Numbered from the stretch's first letter, positions 24,427 through 33,465 are shown. The stretch is DNA of 48,264 nt from Longimicrobium sp. (GCA_036389795.1 DASVWD010000078.1:1-48264), one strand, 5' to 3'. Made by a program: numbers and translations. Notes: a model not told the origin generated them from the letters alone.

Positions 24427-25721
24427 AGCGAGACCTGAACGTGGGTGCGCCCGCGCAGCTCCTCCAGCAGGCGCTCCACCTGCTTCTGCTGCACCAGGCG
24501 GCTGCGCACCTGCTCGCGGACGTCGTCGAGCGTGTACTCGCCCGCCTCGTGACGCTCCGTCACCTTCGCCACCACGAACGACGTCCCCGCGCCCTCGGCC
24601 AGCTCGAAGGGGCCGACCACGGTGCCCGGGGCGGCCGCGCCGACCGCGGTGCCGTACGGCGCGGGGAGCCGCTCCAGCACCACGTCGCGGGCCACGCGCT
24701 GGTCGGCGGGGGTGCCGTACCGCTCGGCCATCTCCACCAGCGACGCCCCGCCGCGCGCGGCCGTGGCCACCGAGTCGGCGCGGGCGCGGGCGCGCTCCAC
24801 GTCGGCCGGGGTGACCTCGGGGCGGATCAGGATGTGGCGCGCCTGCCGCTCGGGGCCGCGCACCTTCTCCAGCTTGATGATGTGGAAGCCGTACTCCGTC
24901 TCCACGATCCCGCTCACGTCGCCCGGGCGCATGGCGTACGCCACCATCTCGAAGGGGCGCACCATCTGCCCCTGGCGGAACCACCCCAGCATCCCGCCCT
25001 GCGAGGCGCTGGGGTCCTGCGAGTGGCGGCGGGCCAGCACCTCGAAGTCGCCGCCCTTGCGCAGCTCCTCCAGCACCTCCATGGCCTTGCGGCGCGCCGC
25101 CGCCTTCGCCGAGTCCGACGGCTGCGGCTTGATGATCGCCTGCTGCAGCGACACCGTGGCGGGGCGCTGCCCCAGCCGGCCCTTCTGCTCCTCGAAGAAG
25201 GCGCGGATCTCCTCCTCGCCCACCGGCGGCGCGGCCATCTTCTGCAGCCGCTGGCCGATGTAGCGCTGCACCATGGTCTGGTCGGTGAACTGCTGGGTGA
25301 GCGTCTGCCGGTACTCCTCCAGCGTGCGCCCCGAGCGCGCCAGCGCCTGCCGGAACGCCTCCTCCGAGCCGAACTGCTGCTGCACCTGGTTGATCTGCCG
25401 CTCCACCGCCGTCACCACCTCGGTGGCGTCCACGGACGTGCCCTCGGCGCGCGCGGCCTCCAGGAGCATCAGGTCGTCCACCCGGCGCTGCACCAGGTCG
25501 CGGATGAGCGCCGCGCGCTGCGCGGGGTCGGTGGGGAGCTGCTGCCCCTGGGCCTGCATCGCCTCCAGCTCGATCAGGATGTCGGAGTAGAGCAGGGAGG
25601 TGTCGCCGACCACGGCCACCACCCGGTCCCACACCTGCTCGCCGGGCTGGGCGGGCTGCTGCGCGAGCGCGGGCGTCGCGAGCGCGACGAGGGCCGAAGC
25701 CAGGAGGAAGCGGAAACGCAT
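24423..25721 (-). CDS. surA: SurA-like periplasmic chaperone / peptidyl-prolyl isomerase
   Basis: A 432-aa periplasmic folding factor for outer-membrane proteins. Signal peptide MRFRFLLASALVALATPALA. The N-terminal SurA module reads EQVWDRVVAVVGDTSLLYSD, with LIRDLVQRRVDDLMLLEAAR and VTAVERQINQVQQQFGSEEA. Two parvulin-like regions follow: a first with LARRHSQDPSASQGGMLGWF and VETEYGFHIIKLEKV, and a second from RQARHILIRPEVTPADVERA to GTSFVVAKVTERHEAG, shorter and more divergent. The ATG was chosen because it begins the signal peptide; upstream frame lies inside repeat B2. It leads the surA-S4-pdxA set; a PrsA-like lipoprotein gene lies upstream on the same strand. Confidence 0.92.
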   Translation of the reverse strand: MRFRFLLASALVALATPALAQQPAQPGEQVWDRVVAVVGDTSLLYSDILIELEAMQAQGQQLPTDPAQRAALIRDLVQRRVDDLMLLEAARAEGTSVDATEVVTAVERQINQVQQQFGSEEAFRQALARSGRTLEEYRQTLTQQFTDQTMVQRYIGQRLQKMAAPPVGEEEIRAFFEEQKGRLGQRPATVSLQQAIIKPQPSDSAKAAARRKAMEVLEELRKGGDFEVLARRHSQDPSASQGGMLGWFRQGQMVRPFEMVAYAMRPGDVSGIVETEYGFHIIKLEKVRGPERQARHILIRPEVTPADVERARARADSVATAARGGASLVEMAERYGTPADQRVARDVVLERLPAPYGTAVGAAAPGTVVGPFELAEGAGTSFVVAKVTERHEAGEYTLDDVREQVRSRLVQQKQVERLLEELRGRTHVQVSL

Positions 25722-26075
25722 GCGATTGTCGGGGAAGAAGAAGCGAAGGCGGCCCGCCGGGGCCGCCGTCCGTCGGCTACTCACGCCCACGGGACCGCCG
25801 TGATACAGGCGAGCCGCGGCCGGGTTCCGGAACTGGCTGAACAGCAACTGTGAACTGCGGATCTGGGCGTGTCCCCCGTGCCGGGGGCCGGGCTGCGCGC
25901 GCCGTAGGGCACGATACGACCGTGCCCAACGGCGCCGGGCCACCGCCGCCACGATACCCCTGTGGCGGCGGCGTCCCGGCCCTCCGGGCGCGCATCCCTC
26001 ACGCAACCCCGTCGTACGAAGAACGGATTTCGTCACAGCGGACGATGCCGCGTACCTCGTACTTCGTACCCCTGC
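25722..26075. other. Repeat-filled gap between SurA-like and PrsA-like genes
   Basis: 354 bp without a gene. It contains family B repeat B2 (25865-26007) and a short heptamer array at 26051-26071 (CGTACCT, CGTACTT, CGTACCC), with a facing GTACGAA unit near 26013. The surA promoter, if separate, must lie here. Confidence 0.6.
25865..26007. repeat. Family B dispersed repeat (copy B2)
   Basis: Inverted relative to B1. Starts GGGCGTGTCCCCCGTGCC, carries the central GTAGGGCACGATACGACCGT stem, a second stem CCGCCGCCA/TGGCGGCGG, and ends GCGCATCCCTCACGCAAC. Confidence 0.85.
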
Positions 26076-27596
26076 CTACTGCTTCGGCGCCTCGCCCGCG
26101 GGCGGCGGCGGCGCGGGAGCCGGGGCGGGCGCGGGGGCCGGCGCCGCCGGGGGCGCGGCCTGCGGCTGCGGCATCGGCATCGGCGGCTGGCCGGGCTGGC
26201 CCACCGGGGCCTGCGGCGTGGGGCGCAGCGCGCGGATCGACTTCACCTTGTCGACCACCCGCTGGAACGAGCTCTCGTTGATGCTGTGCCCGTAGATGCC
26301 GCGCAGCTGGACGCCCAGCGGGCCCAGCGGAGGCATCTGGCGCTGGCCGGTGATGGCCTGGCCCAGCAGCTCGCGCACCCGCTGCTCGATGATCGGCGTC
26401 CCCGCCGAGCCCTTGTGAATGCGCTGGCCGCCCAGCCCCGTGGCCGCCGTGAGCTGGCGGATGATCCCGCGCGCCTGCGAGCGCAGCGAGTCCACCTCCG
26501 GCTGCGAGAGGCCCACGTTCCGGCGCCGCGCCTCGGCCAGGAGCACCTCCTTGCCGGCCTCGCGCTCCAGCACCTGGTTCAGCATGCTGTCCGGCGCCTC
26601 GGCCACCTGCCCCAGCATCTGGGGGTTGACGCCCTGGATCGTCTCCAGCATCTCCGAGGCCGTCAGGTCGCCGCCCTCGAAGGAGACCAGCTTGCGCTCG
26701 GCCGCGCGGCCGCGCAGGGCGAGGCCCGGCTGCTTCGCCATCTCGCGCACCTGCTCGGCCGCGCCGGGCTGCACCTTCACCCCGGCCCGGTCGGTGAGCG
26801 CCTTCACGTAGTTCTCCACCGCCTGCTGCTGCGCGCGCTGCTGCAGGTAGCCGCGGAAGCGCTCCTTGTCCTCGCCCAGCTCGCGCTGGCGGCGCTCCTC
26901 CACCTTGATCACGTGGTAGCCGTAGGGGGTCTCCACCACGTTGCTGACCTGCCCGGGCTGCAGCGCGAACGCCGCCTGCTCGAAGGTGGGCATCATCCGC
27001 CCCCGCCCGAAGAAGCCCAGGTCGCCGCCCTGCTGGGCGCTGGCGTCCTGCGAGTACTGCCGCGCCAGCTGCGCGAAGTCCTCGCCGCCGGCGGCGCGGG
27101 CGCGCACCTGCTCGGCCAGGCGCTTCACGCTGTCGCGCTGCGCCGGCTTCGCGTCGGCGGGAAGCTGGAAGAGCACGTGGCGGGCGCGCACCTCCATCCC
27201 CGGCCCCTCGGTGTTCCACGCCGCCTGCAGCTCCGCGTCGGTGAAGCTGGTGTCGGCGCGCACCGACTGCTGCAGGAGCCGGTTGATGGTCTGCGCCTCG
27301 CGCTCCGGCTGGATCAGCTTGTCGACGTCGAGCACCGCCAGCGTGGAGTCCTCGGCCAGCGCGGTGGCCAGGAGCACGTAGTCCACCCAGCGCTCGGCCA
27401 CCTCGCGGACCAGGTCCGCGGTGGGGTCGACCTGCGGGTTGGCCGCCAGCAGGTTGGCGGCCTCGTCCACCTTCAGCTCCTTGCCGGCGGCGCGGGCCAC
27501 CTCGTCCTTGTGCGCGGTCATGGCGCCGCTGAGGCCCCCGCACCCCGCGAGCGCGGGGACGGCGGCCAGCAGCAGGGCCCATCGGGACAACTTCAT
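26076..27596 (-). CDS. PrsA/SurA-like peptidyl-prolyl isomerase lipoprotein
   Basis: A 506-aa predicted lipoprotein with lipobox ALAGC (Cys19). Residues ~40-130 form a SurA/PrsA-like helical chaperone part (VREVAERWVDYVLLATALAE). The parvulin domain is at ~136-235: VRARHVLFQLPADAKPAQRD, LARQYSQDASAQQGGDLGFF and VVETPYGYHVIKVEERRQRE. A second helical half (~240-450) has no clear isomerase motif. The last ~45 residues are Pro/Ala/Gln-rich (APAPAPAPAPAPPPPAGEAP). It probably assists folding of exported proteins, anchored to a membrane by lipid. It lies between mfd (upstream) and the SurA-like gene (downstream), all on the minus strand. Two parvulin proteins side by side suggest a duplicated folding function. 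Confidence 0.88.
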   Translation of the reverse strand: MKLSRWALLLAAVPALAGCGGLSGAMTAHKDEVARAAGKELKVDEAANLLAANPQVDPTADLVREVAERWVDYVLLATALAEDSTLAVLDVDKLIQPEREAQTINRLLQQSVRADTSFTDAELQAAWNTEGPGMEVRARHVLFQLPADAKPAQRDSVKRLAEQVRARAAGGEDFAQLARQYSQDASAQQGGDLGFFGRGRMMPTFEQAAFALQPGQVSNVVETPYGYHVIKVEERRQRELGEDKERFRGYLQQRAQQQAVENYVKALTDRAGVKVQPGAAEQVREMAKQPGLALRGRAAERKLVSFEGGDLTASEMLETIQGVNPQMLGQVAEAPDSMLNQVLEREAGKEVLLAEARRRNVGLSQPEVDSLRSQARGIIRQLTAATGLGGQRIHKGSAGTPIIEQRVRELLGQAITGQRQMPPLGPLGVQLRGIYGHSINESSFQRVVDKVKSIRALRPTPQAPVGQPGQPPMPMPQPQAAPPAAPAPAPAPAPAPPPPAGEAPKQ

Positions 27597-27659
27597 CGGT
27601 GCTCTCCGGCCCGGGTTGAATGATGACGGCGCGGCGATGGTCGCCGGCCGCGAAAAACC

Positions 27660-27820
27660 AGTCCTAAGTGCGAAGTCCTAAGTGCGAAGTGCTTAGTCCT
27701 TAGTGCTTAGTCCTTAGTCCTTAGTCCTTAGTCCCTGGCCATGGATGCGGCTCACCGCCGATCCACTAAAACACTAAGGACTCAGGACTAAAACACTTCG
27801 CACCTCGCACTTCGCACTAT
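27660..27820. repeat. Facing heptamer arrays (11 + 8 units)
   Basis: 27660-27736 holds eleven exact 7-bp units (AGTCCTA, AGTGCGA, AGTGCTT, AGTCCTT types). After a 28-bp spacer, 27765-27820 holds eight units of the reverse-complement type (CACTAAG, GACTCAG, GCACTTC). The two arrays can pair as a long imperfect hairpin. The end is 6 bp from the mfd stop. Confidence 0.9.
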
Positions 27821-27825
27821 CCTCC

Positions 27826-30800
27826 CTACGCCTCCCGCCCCGGATCCGCGGCGAGATCCCTGAGCGCCGCCACCGCCGTGGGGAGGATCGGCTCCGTGCC
27901 GTGGCGCGTGAGCGTCAGCGACAGCGGGAGCGGGCGGCGCACCTCCACCGCGAACTGCCGCGCGCCCAGCGTCTTCTGCAGGCTCGACATCCGCGGCACC
28001 ACCCCCTGGCGGAAATTGAGCCGCACGTCCCACGGCCGCACCAGGATCCGCTCGATCCTGAGCTCCGCCCCCAGCAGCCGGAGCGCCTGCGTGTGCAGCA
28101 GCGTCTCCACCTCCTCGGGGAGCGGGCCGTAGCGGTCGCGCAGCTCGCGGCGGAGCGCCTCCACCCCTTCCACCGTCTCCTCCCTGGCCAGGCGGCGGTA
28201 GAAGTGCAGCTTCTGCGGCTCGTCGGGGACGTAGTCGTCGGGGATGAGCGCCGCGCCGTCCACCGACACCTCGGCCAGCCCCTTCGGGCCCGCCTTCCCG
28301 TCGCCCTTCATCTGCCGGATCGTCTCCTCCAGCAGGCGCAGGTAGGTGTCGAGCCCCACCGCGTGCACGAAGCCCGACTGCTCGGCACCCAGGATGTTCC
28401 CCGCGCCGCGCAGCTCCAGGTCCTTGAGCGCGATGCGGTAGCCGCTCCCCAGCTCCGTGTAGTGCTCCAGCACCCTCAGGCGCCGCTCCGCGTCCTCCTG
28501 CACCTCGTCGGGGATCAGCAGGTAGCAGAACGCCCGGTGGTGGCTTCGGCCCACGCGGCCGCGGATCTGGTACAGCTGCGACAGCCCGAACTGGTCGGCG
28601 CGGTTGACGATCAGCGTGTTGGCGCGGGGGACGTCGAGCCCCGACTCGATGATGGCCGTGGCCACCAGGATGTCCAGATCGCCGTCCAGGAAGCGGGTCA
28701 TCACCGCCTCCAGCTCCTTCTCGCGCATCTGCCCGTGCGCCACGCCGATCGAGGCGTCGGGGACCAGGCGCTGCACCTTCTGCGCGACCGCGGTGATCGT
28801 CTCCACCCGGTTGTGGACGAAGAACACCTGCCCGCCCCGGTCCAGCTCGCGCCGGATGGCGTCCTCGATGATCGCGTCGGTCCACGGCAGCACGTGCGTG
28901 ATCACCGGCTGCCGGTCGCGCGGGGGCGTCTGGATCAGGGTCATGTCCCTGAGGCCCAGCAGCGAGAAGTGCAGCGTGCGCGGGATCGGCGTGGCCGTGA
29001 GCGTCAGCACGTCCACCGTGCGGCGCAGCTGCTTCAGGATCTCCTTGTGCTTGACCCCGAAGCGCTGCTCCTCGTCGATCACCAGGAGCCCCAGGTCCTT
29101 GAAGGTGACGTCGGGGGAGAGCACCCGGTGCGTGCCGATCACCACGTCCACCTCGCCGCTCTCCAGCCGGCGCAGCACCTCCTCCTGCTCCTTCCCCGTG
29201 CGGAAGCGGGAGAGCGCCTCGATGCGCACCGGGAAGTCGGCCAGGCGCTCGCTGAAGGTGTGCAGGTGCTGCTCGGCCAGGATCGTCGTGGGCACCAGCA
29301 CCGCCACCTGCTTGCCGTCCTGCACCGCCTTGAACGCCGCGCGGATCGCCACCTCGGTCTTGCCGTACCCCACGTCGCCGCAGATCAGGCGGTCCATGGG
29401 GCGCGGGGACTCCATGTCCTTCTTGACGTCCTCGGTGGCCTGGCGCTGGTCGGGGGTGTCCTCGAAGAGGAACGCCGACTCCATCTCGCGCTGCCACCGG
29501 CTGTCGGCGCTGTAGGCGTAGCCCTGCTCGGCGCTCCGGGCCGCGTACAGCTCCAGGAGCTCGGCCGTCATCTCCTGGATCGACTTCTTCGTCTTCTCCC
29601 GGGCCCGCGACCACTCCTTGCCGCCGATGCGGTGCACCCTGGGCGCCGCCGCCTCGTCCGCGTCGCTGGTCCAGCGCTCGATCAGGTCCACGCGGTGCAC
29701 GGGCACCCGGAGCAGCTCGCCCCCGGCGTACTCGATCACCAGCGTCTCGAACTCCTCCTCGCCCACGCGGACCCGCTCCATCCGCCGGAACTGGCCGATC
29801 CCGTGGTCCATGTGCACCACGTAGTCGCCCGGCTTGAGCGCCGCCACGCTCTCCAGCGCCGCCCCGCCGCGGAAGCGCCGCCGCCGGCGGATGCGCCGCG
29901 AGCGCCGGAAGATCTCGTGGTCGGTCAGCAGCCGGAGCGGCGGCTGCGCGTCGGCCAGCACGAAGCCGCCGGTGAGCGAGCCGATCCCCAGCTCCACCGT
30001 GCGCGCCACCTTCAGCTCGTCCAGCAGCTCCTGCAGGCGCTCCAGCTGCCCCTGGTTGTCGCAGAGGATGAGCGTCTGCTCGCCGCGGGACGCCCCCGCG
30101 CGCAGCACCTCGCCCAGGCGGCCCATGTCGCGGTCGATCGCCTCGGGCGCCAGCGCGCGGAAGCGAAGGGCCGCGCGCAGCGCCTGGCCGGGCGCCTCCT
30201 CCACGAAGAGCTGCGGGAGCCTGGCCAGGCGCGCCGCCGCCTCGGCCGGCGGGAGGAAGAGGCGCTCGGGAGATTCGGGGCGCGTCCCCCGCTTCGCCTC
30301 GACGTCGTGCAGGCGCTCCACCTCGGCCCAGGTGCGCTCCATCTCGGGGCGCGTGCCGGCCCCCGCCAGGTGCACGACCACCGTGTCCGGCGGCAGGTAG
30401 TCCAGCAGCGAGCGCCGCTCCGGCTCGCCCCCGTTGGGCGACGGGGCCGCGGGGCGGTGCGCCGCCATCCCCTCGTCGCGCGCCGGGCGCAGGTCCACCG
30501 GGAGGAGCTCCAGGGCGTCCACCGCGCGCACCGAGAGCTGCGACAGGATGTCGAAGAAGCGGATCGACTCGATCTCGTCGCCGAACAGCTCGATGCGCGC
30601 GGGCTCGGGCGTGCCGAAGCCGAAGACGTCCACGATCCCGCCGCGCAGCGCGAACTGCCCCACCTCCTCGACGGTGGCCACCCGCTCGAACCCCATCCCC
30701 TCCAGCGTGGCCGCCAGCTCGGGGAGCCGCACCGTCTGCCCGACCTTCAGCTCCAGCCGCAGGTCGTCGAGCCCCTCCACGGCGGGGGAGAGCTCCTGCA

Positions 30801-31182
30801 TGGCCCGCGCGGTGGTCACCAGGAGCGAGGCGCGCCCGGAGAGCAGCGCCTCCAGCGCCTCCACCCGCGCCCCGCCGATCTCCAGGTGGGGCTCGGCCTC
30901 CTCGTACGGGAGGCTCTCGCGCTGCGGGTAGAGGAAGACCGAGCCCTCGCCGAGCAGCGCCTCCAGGTCGGCGGTGGCCTGCTCGGCCGCCTCGGGGCCG
31001 GTCTCCACCAGCACCCAGATGCGCTCGCGGCGGGCGCGGTGCAGCGCGGCCACCAGCACCACGGGCGCCGACCCGGCCAGCCCGGCGGCCAGCACCGACT
31101 CTCCCGCGCGCGGCAGGCTCCCGGCCAGCTCCCGGAAGGCGGGGACCGTCTGGAAGGAGTCGATCAGCAGCGGGTGCGGCAC
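27826..31182 (-). CDS. mfd: Transcription-repair coupling factor
   Basis: A 1118-aa ATP-driven translocase that removes RNA polymerase stalled at DNA damage and recruits UvrA. N-terminal UvrB-like module: SLPYEEAEPHLEIGGARVEA and GMGFERVATVEEVGQFALRG. The RNA-polymerase binding domain includes LKPGDYVVHMDHGIGQFRRM and the tail of that module. The motor has Walker A GDVGYGKTEVAIRAAFKAVQ, the DEEQ box LLVIDEEQRFGVKHKE, TLTATPIPRTLHFSL and QIRGRVGRSHHRAFCYLL. C-terminal D7 follows (YGPLPEEVETLLHTQALRLL). Length matches the family (~1150). GTG at 31182 was chosen because earlier residues are Pro/Arg-rich and only a TTG (31275, 31 codons longer) would extend it; the exact start is uncertain. Confidence 0.94.
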   Translation of the reverse strand: MPHPLLIDSFQTVPAFRELAGSLPRAGESVLAAGLAGSAPVVLVAALHRARRERIWVLVETGPEAAEQATADLEALLGEGSVFLYPQRESLPYEEAEPHLEIGGARVEALEALLSGRASLLVTTARAMQELSPAVEGLDDLRLELKVGQTVRLPELAATLEGMGFERVATVEEVGQFALRGGIVDVFGFGTPEPARIELFGDEIESIRFFDILSQLSVRAVDALELLPVDLRPARDEGMAAHRPAAPSPNGGEPERRSLLDYLPPDTVVVHLAGAGTRPEMERTWAEVERLHDVEAKRGTRPESPERLFLPPAEAAARLARLPQLFVEEAPGQALRAALRFRALAPEAIDRDMGRLGEVLRAGASRGEQTLILCDNQGQLERLQELLDELKVARTVELGIGSLTGGFVLADAQPPLRLLTDHEIFRRSRRIRRRRRFRGGAALESVAALKPGDYVVHMDHGIGQFRRMERVRVGEEEFETLVIEYAGGELLRVPVHRVDLIERWTSDADEAAAPRVHRIGGKEWSRAREKTKKSIQEMTAELLELYAARSAEQGYAYSADSRWQREMESAFLFEDTPDQRQATEDVKKDMESPRPMDRLICGDVGYGKTEVAIRAAFKAVQDGKQVAVLVPTTILAEQHLHTFSERLADFPVRIEALSRFRTGKEQEEVLRRLESGEVDVVIGTHRVLSPDVTFKDLGLLVIDEEQRFGVKHKEILKQLRRTVDVLTLTATPIPRTLHFSLLGLRDMTLIQTPPRDRQPVITHVLPWTDAIIEDAIRRELDRGGQVFFVHNRVETITAVAQKVQRLVPDASIGVAHGQMREKELEAVMTRFLDGDLDILVATAIIESGLDVPRANTLIVNRADQFGLSQLYQIRGRVGRSHHRAFCYLLIPDEVQEDAERRLRVLEHYTELGSGYRIALKDLELRGAGNILGAEQSGFVHAVGLDTYLRLLEETIRQMKGDGKAGPKGLAEVSVDGAALIPDDYVPDEPQKLHFYRRLAREETVEGVEALRRELRDRYGPLPEEVETLLHTQALRLLGAELRIERILVRPWDVRLNFRQGVVPRMSSLQKTLGARQFAVEVRRPLPLSLTLTRHGTEPILPTAVAALRDLAADPGREA

Positions 31183-31400
31183 AGCCTCTCGCCAGGGAAT
31201 GACGCCCGCCCGGCGGGGCTTTGCGGCGCCTCGCCGGGGAGACCTCGGAGACGGCTCCGGGGGTACGCGGGACAAACGGGAAAGCTACCGCCTCCCGGCG
31301 ACTCCCGTCAACCGCCCGAAGCCCGCCTCATGAGCACCCGACCGGCCGCATCGCCCGACCGGATGCCTCGAAAACGGCGGACTACCTGAACTGCTCGCCT

Positions 31401-31546
31401 GGGCATGTCCCTCCGCTGCGCTCCGGGCCGGGCTGCGCGCGCGGTAGGGCACGATACCACCGTGCCCAACCGCGCCGGGCCACGGTCGCGCCAAACCCCC
31501 GGCGCGCCCGCGTCCCGGCCCTCCGGGCGCGCATCCCTCATGCAAC
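31401..31546. repeat. Family B dispersed repeat (copy B3)
   Basis: Same orientation as B2: starts GGGCATGTCCCTCCGCTG, central GTAGGGCACGATACCACCGT stem, ends GCGCATCCCTCATGCAAC. Confidence 0.85.
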
Positions 31547-31591
31547 GTCCGCGCGAACCGCGACAGGTGTTGCCGCCGCGATGGTGTGGCT

Positions 31592-31628
31592 CCTCCCACC
31601 GCGCAGCGGGGGAGGCGGGGGAGGGGGG
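31592..31628. repeat. CTCCCACCGCGCAGCGGGGGAG-type hairpin repeat (first copy)
   Basis: Short C-rich arm, GCGCAGC centre, G-rich arm. A near-identical copy lies at 41249-41289. Confidence 0.7.
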
Positions 31629-31807
31629 CGTCACCGGCTGCACCGGACTCAGTCCGCTGTCGCGCAATCTCGAGGGGTGCCGGCATCGCGAGCGGCTGAA
31701 GCCGCCCGCTGGAACTACGGAAAGCCTCGCAAACCCCGCGAGGCTTCAATCGCGCACCCTCCTTGTCTTCCCACGCTGATTTCGTCGCGCGAAGCGCCGA
31801 GGTGTTT

Positions 31808-31834
31808 CCCCTCTCCCGCAGTCTGGGAGAGGGG
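31808..31834. repeat. Perfect CCCCTCTCCC/GGGAGAGGGG hairpin
   Basis: A 10-bp perfect stem with a 7-nt loop (GCAGTCT). Related C/G-rich hairpins occur at 19735-19767, 35218-35249 and 35466-35493. Confidence 0.7.
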
Positions 31835-32133
31835 AGCGCGCCCTCCGTCCGCGAGGCACGAGCGGACCAGGGCGCGCGGGGGAGAGGGCCCCCGGCGGCG
31901 CAGCCGCCGGGACGGTTTGCGTCGCGCGCCTGGGAATTCGGCGTCCCGAAACCGTATACTGTATCCGTCCCCTGGGCCGGACCGGCACGTCCACGCACGG
32001 TGACACGGGAGCCGGCGCACCCTCGCCCGGCTGCTCGTAAGTCGATATACTTCACCGCCTTGCGAATCCACCCGAACGGGGAACGGGGATTGCTGCCGCC
32101 CCGGGGAGCTTCCTGCCCCACCCGGAGAACCAG

Positions 32134-33462
32134 ATGCGTACAACCTTTCTCACCGGCCTCGCCCTGATCGCCCTCGGGGCGTCCGCCGGCGTCGCCGCCG
32201 CCCAGGACGCGCCGGGGGACGAGCTCCCCGGCGACGCCCTCGCGCTCCAGGACGGCTACCAGGACCGCTCTTCCCAGGACGGGTACTCCCAGGACGGCTA
32301 CTACGACCGCCGCGACGGGCGCTACCAGCGCCTCGGCGTGCGGGTGTGGCTGGCCGACCAGCACGACGTCTTCCGCGCCGGCGAGCACAGCGAGGTGCTG
32401 GTGCGCACCAGCGCCGACGCCTACCTGGCCGTGATCCACATCGACCCGCGCGGCGACGTGGAGTTCCTCTGGCCGCGCAGCTACTACGACGACGGCTACG
32501 TCGAGGGCGGCCGCACGCTGTCGGTGGGCAACCGCGGCAGCCGCTACCTGCGCCTGGGCGGCGTCTACGGCATCGGCTACGTCTTCGCCGTGGCCAGCGA
32601 CGAGCCGCTGGACGTGGAGCGCTTCCGCGACTACTACCAGCGCCGCACCGTGGGCTTCGACCGGCGGCTGAACGTCTACGGCGACCCCTTCTACCACATG
32701 GAGCGCATCGAGCGCATCCTGGTGCGCGACTGGGAGTACGGCTACCACTCCAGCGACTGGTACAGCTACCACGTGGGCCGGCGCTACGAGTACCCGCGCT
32801 ACGCCTGCTACAGCGGCTACGGCTCGTGGTACAACGACACCGGCCACTACTACGGCGGCTGCAACCAGGTGTTGGTGTTGCTGCGCGAGCGCCCGTACTA
32901 TTATGACACGCGCTACTACCGGGGCGACCGCAGCCGCTACTACCGGCGCCACTACGGCTACGACGTCCGCCGGACGCAGCCCGAGCACGGGTACAAGGAG
33001 CGCACCGACGCGCCGCGCACCTATTCGGGCCGCTCGCCCAACCGGCGCCCCTTCGTGGAGTCGTCCGCGGTGCCGCCGCTGCGCACCGGCTCCGACGACT
33101 ACCAGGAAGGGCAGGAGGGGCGGCAGCAGGAAGGGTCGCGGACCCGGCCGCGCCCCACGCTGCAGCGGCGCCCGCCCGAGTCGGAGCCCGCGCGCCGGCC
33201 GCCGTCGGACACGCGGCGCGAGCCTCCGCCGGCCACGCGCGAGAGCCCGCCGCCCCGGCGCGACGAGCCCCGCGCCCGCGAGGCGCCCCCGCGCAGCGAG
33301 CCGCGCGTCCGCGAGGCCCCGCCCAGCCGCAGCGAGCCGCGGGTGCGCGAGGCGCCGCCCCAGCGCAGCGACCCGCCCCCCAGCCGCAGCGGCGGCGAGG
33401 GCACCAGATCCGCCCCTTCGGACCGCTCGGCGCCGCGGGTCCGGCCGAACACGGAGGGGTGA
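32134..33462 (+). CDS. DUF4384 domain envelope protein with basic, proline-rich tail
   Basis: A 442-aa exported protein. Signal peptide MRTTFLTGLALIALGASAGV then AAAQ. Residues ~65-170 match the DUF4384 fold: RLGVRVWLADQHDVFRAGEH, VLVRTSADAYLAVIHIDPRG, VEFLWPRSYYDDGYVEGG and GVYGIGYVFAVASDEPLDVE. DUF4384 domains are often found with secreted or surface complexes; the biochemical role is unknown. Residues ~170-300 are very Tyr/Arg-rich (RPYYYDTRYYRGDRSRYYRR). The last ~120 are Arg/Pro/Glu-rich with tandem REAPP-type repeats (SEPRVREAPP). This basic tail suggests electrostatic binding to LPS, peptidoglycan or nucleic acid. Followed by a hairpin and the M28 peptidase gene 49 bp on. Confidence 0.85.
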   Translation: MRTTFLTGLALIALGASAGVAAAQDAPGDELPGDALALQDGYQDRSSQDGYSQDGYYDRRDGRYQRLGVRVWLADQHDVFRAGEHSEVLVRTSADAYLAVIHIDPRGDVEFLWPRSYYDDGYVEGGRTLSVGNRGSRYLRLGGVYGIGYVFAVASDEPLDVERFRDYYQRRTVGFDRRLNVYGDPFYHMERIERILVRDWEYGYHSSDWYSYHVGRRYEYPRYACYSGYGSWYNDTGHYYGGCNQVLVLLRERPYYYDTRYYRGDRSRYYRRHYGYDVRRTQPEHGYKERTDAPRTYSGRSPNRRPFVESSAVPPLRTGSDDYQEGQEGRQQEGSRTRPRPTLQRRPPESEPARRPPSDTRREPPPATRESPPPRRDEPRAREAPPRSEPRVREAPPSRSEPRVREAPPQRSDPPPSRSGGEGTRSAPSDRSAPRVRPNTEG

Positions 33463-33465
33463 GCC

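Larger units (their letters stand above)
31276..32133. other. Repeat-rich divergent intergenic region
   Basis: About 860 bp between the divergent mfd and DUF4384 genes. It holds repeat B3, hairpins at 31592-31628 and 31808-31834, and a palindromic GCGGCTGAAGCCGC element at 31691-31730 that matches the flanks of the IS110 insertion. Two TATACT hexamers (31955, 32046) could be -10 elements for the DUF4384 gene but lack good -35 partners. Confidence 0.55.

Noticed and set aside
27660-27820. CRISPR-like array
   Set aside because: Units are 7 bp without spacers and no cas gene is near; it is a short tandem repeat.
31955-32051. TATACT hexamers at 31955 and 32046 as promoters of the DUF4384 gene
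   Set aside because: No acceptable -35 element at 16-18 bp in either case; kept only as a remark.
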